Shown here: piece after piece, positions 61,404 through 64,000 of the stretch
Layout of the letters: every line of letters starts with the position of its first letter
Numbering within the stretch: position 1 is the first letter of the stretch
NCBI GenBank assembly: GCA_040877935.1
Contig: JBBDNB010000021.1
Coordinates: forward strand, 59,047-123,046
Length of the DNA: 64,000 bases
Direction of reading: 5' to 3'
Source: Chitinophagales bacterium
Lineage (GTDB): Bacteria; Bacteroidota; Bacteroidia; Chitinophagales; CAIOSU01
The notes under the pieces: generated by a model
What the model saw: the letters and a program-made list of their open reading frames with translations, nothing else
The model's database searches: none
What the model was told of the DNA's origin: nothing
Program-made: the position numbers and the translations under genes

Positions 61404-62162
61404 TTATTTTTCATTGCGGTAAAGTTCCAAAAGTTCTTTGTACTTTAAATAGGTTGCATAAGCATTGTAACGGGCAATTGTAAAACCGGCACTTCCATCA
61501 AGAAAACCTCTTTTCAAAAAATAACCGGTAAAAAACTTAGCGACAGGATTGAGCAGTAAGTTCCAGCTTCCGGCTCGTTTTCCTTGTTTATAGGCTGCAC
61601 GTGCTGATATACTTGCGAATTTGCACATTTGCTTTTTGAAATCCTCAAAAGTATAAAAGCTATAGTGTAGCAAGTGTCCATTTAAGTAGTCGACACTAAC
61701 ACCTTCTTGCATTTCAAATTTATCGTGTGGATTCAAACCGCCCCACTTGCCTTTTCGGCTGTCCCACAATCGCAGTTTCCTGTCGGGATACCAATGGCCG
61801 TGCCATATCCATTTTCCACAATAATTGGTCAACCTGTTCACAAAATACGCATCGTATTCCCAGTTGTTTTTTACTGCCATTATGGCTTTTTTCAGTTCCT
61901 CATCTATAGCTTCATCCGCATCTAAGGAGAGCACAATAGGGTACATTGCACAGCCAATAGCCCGGTTTTTCTGCTCTATATGTCCATCAAATTTGTGTTG
62001 CACAAAACGCGCGCCCAACTCTTTGCAAATTGCTTCTGTACTGTCTTCTGAAAAACTATCCAATACCACAATATCATCGGCAATTGATTGCACTGAGCGA
62101 ATACATCGGCCAATGTTTTTTTCTTCATTATAAGTGATGATCACAACACTGATAGGTGGCAT
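61404..62162 (-). CDS. Glycosyltransferase family 2 (WaaE/KdtX-like)
   Basis: A 252-residue GT-A transferase. The start PPISVVIITYNEEKNIGRCI, then DDIVVLDSFSEDST and the DxD-type LSLDADEAIDEELKKAI (about 85-100), are typical. LTNYCGKWIWHGHWYPDRKLRLW matches the WaaE/KdtX type that adds sugars to lipopolysaccharide core. The C-terminal part is amphipathic. A TAGTTTTG promoter box lies 22 bp upstream (62184-62191). Its neighbour is the GT4 gene. Confidence 0.92.
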   Translation of the reverse strand: MPPISVVIITYNEEKNIGRCIRSVQSIADDIVVLDSFSEDSTEAICKELGARFVQHKFDGHIEQKNRAIGCAMYPIVLSLDADEAIDEELKKAIMAVKNNWEYDAYFVNRLTNYCGKWIWHGHWYPDRKLRLWDSRKGKWGGLNPHDKFEMQEGVSVDYLNGHLLHYSFYTFEDFKKQMCKFASISARAAYKQGKRAGSWNLLLNPVAKFFTGYFLKRGFLDGSAGFTIARYNAYATYLKYKELLELYRNEK

Positions 62163-62183
62163 AAATTTCTTTTAGTGCGCATT

Positions 62184-62191
62184 CAAAACTA
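62184..62191 (-). promoter_or_regulatory. Candidate -7 box for the two glycosyltransferase genes
   Basis: The minus strand reads TAGTTTTG (TAnnTTTG), 22 bp before the GT2 ATG at 62162. Confidence 0.45.
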
Positions 62192-62234
62192 AATATAAGA
62201 ATTGTATTCCTTTGCTAATTCAGCGTAATATCAA

Positions 62235-63812
62235 CTACTTATTGATTTTATCGAGCACAGCTTCAGCGCTTTTTTCTCCATCTATGGCTGCTGAAACAAT
62301 TCCTCCTGCAAAGCCTGCACCTTCTCCACAGGGATACAAGCCTTTTATTTCAGGGTGTTCCAGGCTTGTTTTCTCACGGGGAATACGCACAGGAGAAGAG
62401 GTCCTTGATTCTGTTGCCAAAACGATCGCATCAGGATGATCAAAACCTTTCATCTTTTTCGCAAAAGCAATAAAACCTTTTCTCAATCTGGAACTGATAC
62501 TCTCGGGAAAAATTTCATCCATTTCCACAGACACTGTCCCGGGTTGATAAGAACATTCAGGCAATACTTTGGATTTGCGCTGATGGATAAAATCAACTAC
62601 ACGTTGAGCAGGAGCTGCCTGCGTGCCCCCTGCTAAAGCGCAGGCTTTTCTTTCCATGGCTTCCTGAAATTTTAAGCCTTTGAGTGTTCCGAATTTTTCA
62701 AAGGGCTTTAGTTCTTCCCCGTCTATAGGAATCACAATACCTGAATTGGCATAGGGATTGTTCCTTTTTGAAGGAGACCAGCCATTGGTTACTATTTCTC
62801 CGGGATTTGTGGCACAAGGTGCAATAATTCCTCCCGGGCACATGCAAAATGAATAAACCCCTTTCCCCTTGATTTGCTCAGCCAGCGTGTAAGCTGCCGG
62901 AGGAAGAAATTCACCTCTTTCTTTGCTTTTGTATTGTATTTGGTCAATCAAGGACTGAGGATGCTCTACACGCACACCCAATGCAAAGGGTTTGTATTCA
63001 ATGGCAATATTTTTCTTGTCCAGCAAATAGAAAATATCCCTGGCCGAATGGCCTGTAGCCAGGATAAGATTATCTGCAAAAAGCTTTTCCTTGCCATTAA
63101 TGATTATTCCTTTAAGCTGTTTTTTTTCGATAATAATATCGGTGAGCTTGCTTTGAAAGCGCAATTCACCTCCATGTGCCAGAATGCATGCTCTAATAGC
63201 AGTGATAATATCGGGCAATTTATTAGTGCCTATATGTGGATGTGCATCCACCAAAATAGTCTCATCGGCACCAAACTGCACAAAAGTTTCAAGAATGCTG
63301 CGTACATTACCCCTTTTACCTGAGCGGGTATAGAGCTTACCATCTGAATAGGTGCCTGCACCGCCTTCTCCAAAGCAATAATTGGATTCAGGATTTACAA
63401 TATGTTCCTTATTGATTTTAGCAAGGTCTCTTCTTCTTGCACGTACATCTTTTCCGCGTTCTATTATAATGGGCTTCACACCTACTTCCAGTAATTTTAA
63501 TGCAGCAAATAATCCTGCGGGGCCGGCTCCGGCAATTATTACTTGTTTGTCGCTTTTTGCAGGTAAGAAATTTCTATTCTTAAGTGGCGGAAATTCGAGG
63601 TCCTGTCCTTTGAGGATATATGCTATTCTAAATTGATAGAATATTGGTTTTTTTCGCGCATCGATTGAGCGTTTGATAATCTTAAAGGCTTCTATTTTGT
63701 TGGGGTGTAGGTTTAATTTTTCGGCAATTTTTTCCTTTAATAGAATTTCATCTGAAGCAATTTCAGGAATCAGTCTTATATCAATGATTTGCTTTTCTAT
63801 GTTACTGCTCAT
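62235..63812 (-). CDS. FAD-dependent oxidoreductase (COG2509 type)
   Basis: A 525-residue flavoprotein of a widespread uncharacterised class. A short N-terminal domain (about 1-85, RSIDARKKPIFYQFRIAYI) precedes the dinucleotide-binding motif IIAGAGPAGLFAALKLLEVG. It continues with the class marker CFGEGGAGTYSDGKLYTRSG, then NLILATGHSARD and VYSFCMCPGG. It ends GLYPCGEGAGFAGGIVSAAIDG, closing the FAD site. ATG at 63812 is used since the promoter box TACTTTTG (63831-63838) overlaps an in-frame upstream TTG. Its substrate is not known. The gene is in the same direction as the glycosyltransferases but 73 bp away. Confidence 0.9.
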   Translation of the reverse strand: MSSNIEKQIIDIRLIPEIASDEILLKEKIAEKLNLHPNKIEAFKIIKRSIDARKKPIFYQFRIAYILKGQDLEFPPLKNRNFLPAKSDKQVIIAGAGPAGLFAALKLLEVGVKPIIIERGKDVRARRRDLAKINKEHIVNPESNYCFGEGGAGTYSDGKLYTRSGKRGNVRSILETFVQFGADETILVDAHPHIGTNKLPDIITAIRACILAHGGELRFQSKLTDIIIEKKQLKGIIINGKEKLFADNLILATGHSARDIFYLLDKKNIAIEYKPFALGVRVEHPQSLIDQIQYKSKERGEFLPPAAYTLAEQIKGKGVYSFCMCPGGIIAPCATNPGEIVTNGWSPSKRNNPYANSGIVIPIDGEELKPFEKFGTLKGLKFQEAMERKACALAGGTQAAPAQRVVDFIHQRKSKVLPECSYQPGTVSVEMDEIFPESISSRLRKGFIAFAKKMKGFDHPDAIVLATESRTSSPVRIPREKTSLEHPEIKGLYPCGEGAGFAGGIVSAAIDGEKSAEAVLDKINK

Positions 63813-63830
63813 CAAACTTAAAATTGTTTT

Positions 63831-63838
63831 CAAAAGTA
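63831..63838 (-). promoter_or_regulatory. Candidate -7 box for the FAD oxidoreductase gene
   Basis: The minus strand reads TACTTTTG (TAnnTTTG), 19 bp before the ATG at 63812. The remaining 160 bases to the window edge show nothing further. Confidence 0.45.
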
Positions 63839-64000
63839 CATCAAAGTATGAAGAATGAGGCTATTCAATGAACAAGTAGAAAATTGGAAACAATAAAACA
63901 TTCTGAGTTACCCTACTTGCTGCTCTGTTAACCTGAGTTCTTTAATTAGTGTTTGGTCGAGACCTCCAATCACTATACTATCATTGAATTTCTGTTAATA

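Overview
The window is an ordinary chromosomal segment of a Bacteroidota bacterium with fairly low GC. The evidence is the type IX secretion sorting domains (two type A, one type B with the gliding-associated C-terminus), the split ATP synthase operon (atpBEFHAG without beta and epsilon), a lipidated TamA-like protein paired with TamB, and promoters that read TAnnTTTG instead of TATAAT. Chitinophagales or Saprospiria-like lineages would fit, but the genus cannot be named from this sequence. No prophage, CRISPR array or insertion sequence transposase was seen.

Layout. 1-11.7 kb: the tail of rlmN, an AAA/DUF4143 ATPase behind three 33-bp-spaced direct repeats, an Nfu scaffold, a WG-repeat protein, a porin-like barrel, DUF445 and YhhN membrane proteins, yebC, a MmcQ-like protein with a large membrane protein, and an OmpA protein with calcium-binding TSP3 repeats. 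11.7-17 kb: a 1419-residue T9SS cargo protein bracketed by related repeat elements. 17-22 kb: the atp operon. 22-31 kb: a T9SS protein, an anchored OB-fold protein and the overlapping tamB-tamL pair. 31.2-31.75 kb: tRNA-Phe, a partial copy of its 3' half and a GIY-YIG nuclease gene between the two. 31.8-38.5 kb: an RND efflux operon (TetR, TolC, adaptor, pump) with a candidate operator. 38.5-41.2 kb: an AlbA_2 regulator-like gene and an unknown anchored protein, separated and flanked by three copies of one ~45-bp repeat. 41.2-44.6 kb: an AspA/AstE-like deacylase, RimK, a RimB-like protease and a membrane protein. 44.6-50 kb: Sua5 facing an operon of an ATP-grasp ligase, a papain-like protein and alanine racemase. 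50-54.4 kb: a giant PKD adhesin-like protein. 54.7-64 kb: a YugP-type protease, DusB, a CPBP protease, DUF2007, CdsA, phosphatidylserine decarboxylase, a small secreted protein, methylmalonyl-CoA epimerase, two glycosyltransferases and an FAD oxidoreductase.

How the parts work together. Much of the window concerns the envelope: OmpA, TamL/TamB, RND efflux, phospholipid synthesis (CdsA and Psd) and sugar transfer. The least explained unit is the ATP-grasp / papain-like / alanine racemase operon at 45.6-50.0 kb. It sits beside the RimK writer and its two candidate erasers, so two ATP-grasp peptide-bond modules lie within 9 kb. The second unusual theme is small repeats: tRNA-derived direct repeats around a nuclease gene, REP-like palindromes, and same-orientation repeats bordering accessory genes.
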